Part shown: positions 63,962 through 64,000 of the stretch, piece after piece
Layout of the letters: each line of letters begins with the position of its first letter
Position numbering within the stretch: position 1 is the first letter of the stretch
Assembly (NCBI RefSeq): GCF_022539505.1
Contig: NC_061510.1
Span: 224,152,043 to 224,216,042, forward strand
DNA length: 64,000 nucleotides
Reading direction: 5' to 3'
Source of the DNA: Lolium rigidum
Taxonomy: Eukaryota; Streptophyta; Magnoliopsida; Poales; Poaceae
Made by a program: the position numbers and the translations under genes
Notes under the pieces: model-generated
The model's input: the letters and a program-made list of their open reading frames with translations, nothing else
Told to the model about the DNA's origin: nothing
Databases searched by the model: none

Positions 63962-64000
63962 GTGGCCTCTTCCTATGGGGGTTGTATCGCTTTTCTAGTT

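Overview
This is nuclear DNA of a grass, most likely a Pooideae cereal or relative (Triticeae or a close tribe). The evidence is the mix of split and intronless plant genes, a nuclear tRNA-Leu gene, a chloroplast-derived ndhJ/ndhH insertion and a dense nest of grass transposon types: long-LTR non-autonomous gypsy elements, copia, CACTA, PIF/Harbinger, hAT and Stowaway. The exact species cannot be read from the sequence. There are no bacterial features and no CRISPR array.

Left part (1-30140): transposons nested in transposons. A minus-strand gypsy element (broken gag at 85-976, LTR starting at 1153) inserted into a piece of chloroplast DNA; its LTR ends at 16772, directly against an ndhJ fragment. 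That LTR is split by a large coding-free element (2375-16476) with 5.76 kb LTRs, a LARD-like retrotransposon with target duplication CGCGC. Beyond the plastid DNA lies an LTR-like repeat full of a GCGGTA-G/C-TACCGC palindrome. It is split by a second non-autonomous gypsy element (17517-24435, duplication GTACC) that carries one acidic ORF. After a locally duplicated stretch, which includes a copy of part of the F-box gene's first intron, comes the 3' half of a copia element (27192-30139).

Gene island (31108-39499): tRNA-Leu(UAA) on the minus strand; an 8-exon F-box/LRR gene of the FBL4 type; a small alanine/lysine-rich protein of unknown function; and, on the minus strand, an intronless DWNN-CCHC-RING E3 ubiquitin ligase of the PQT3/RBBP6 type.

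Right part (39905-64000): two PIF/Harbinger-type elements (39905-41263 and 60717-62451) carry related, decayed ORFs with ubiquitin-interacting-motif-like cores. Between them lie minus-strand exon-like fragments including a cationic amino acid transporter exon, a LINE relic, and an F-box/LRR pseudogene (54042-58002) broken by a Tourist-like MITE, a CACTA element carrying a GNOM-like fragment, and a hAT-like element. A second F-box/LRR gene (minus strand, 60484 to about 58755) looks functional apart from one missing G near its 3' end. A LINE 3' fragment ends the window.

Nothing here works as an operon. Recurrent themes are ubiquitin ligase components (two F-box genes, one F-box pseudogene, one RING E3) and non-autonomous elements with duplicated priming signals. 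In both LTR pairs the differences between copies concentrate at CTCG/CTG/CCG sites, which suggests methylation-linked base-calling error or CpG decay; this affects any frameshift call and any insertion dating.
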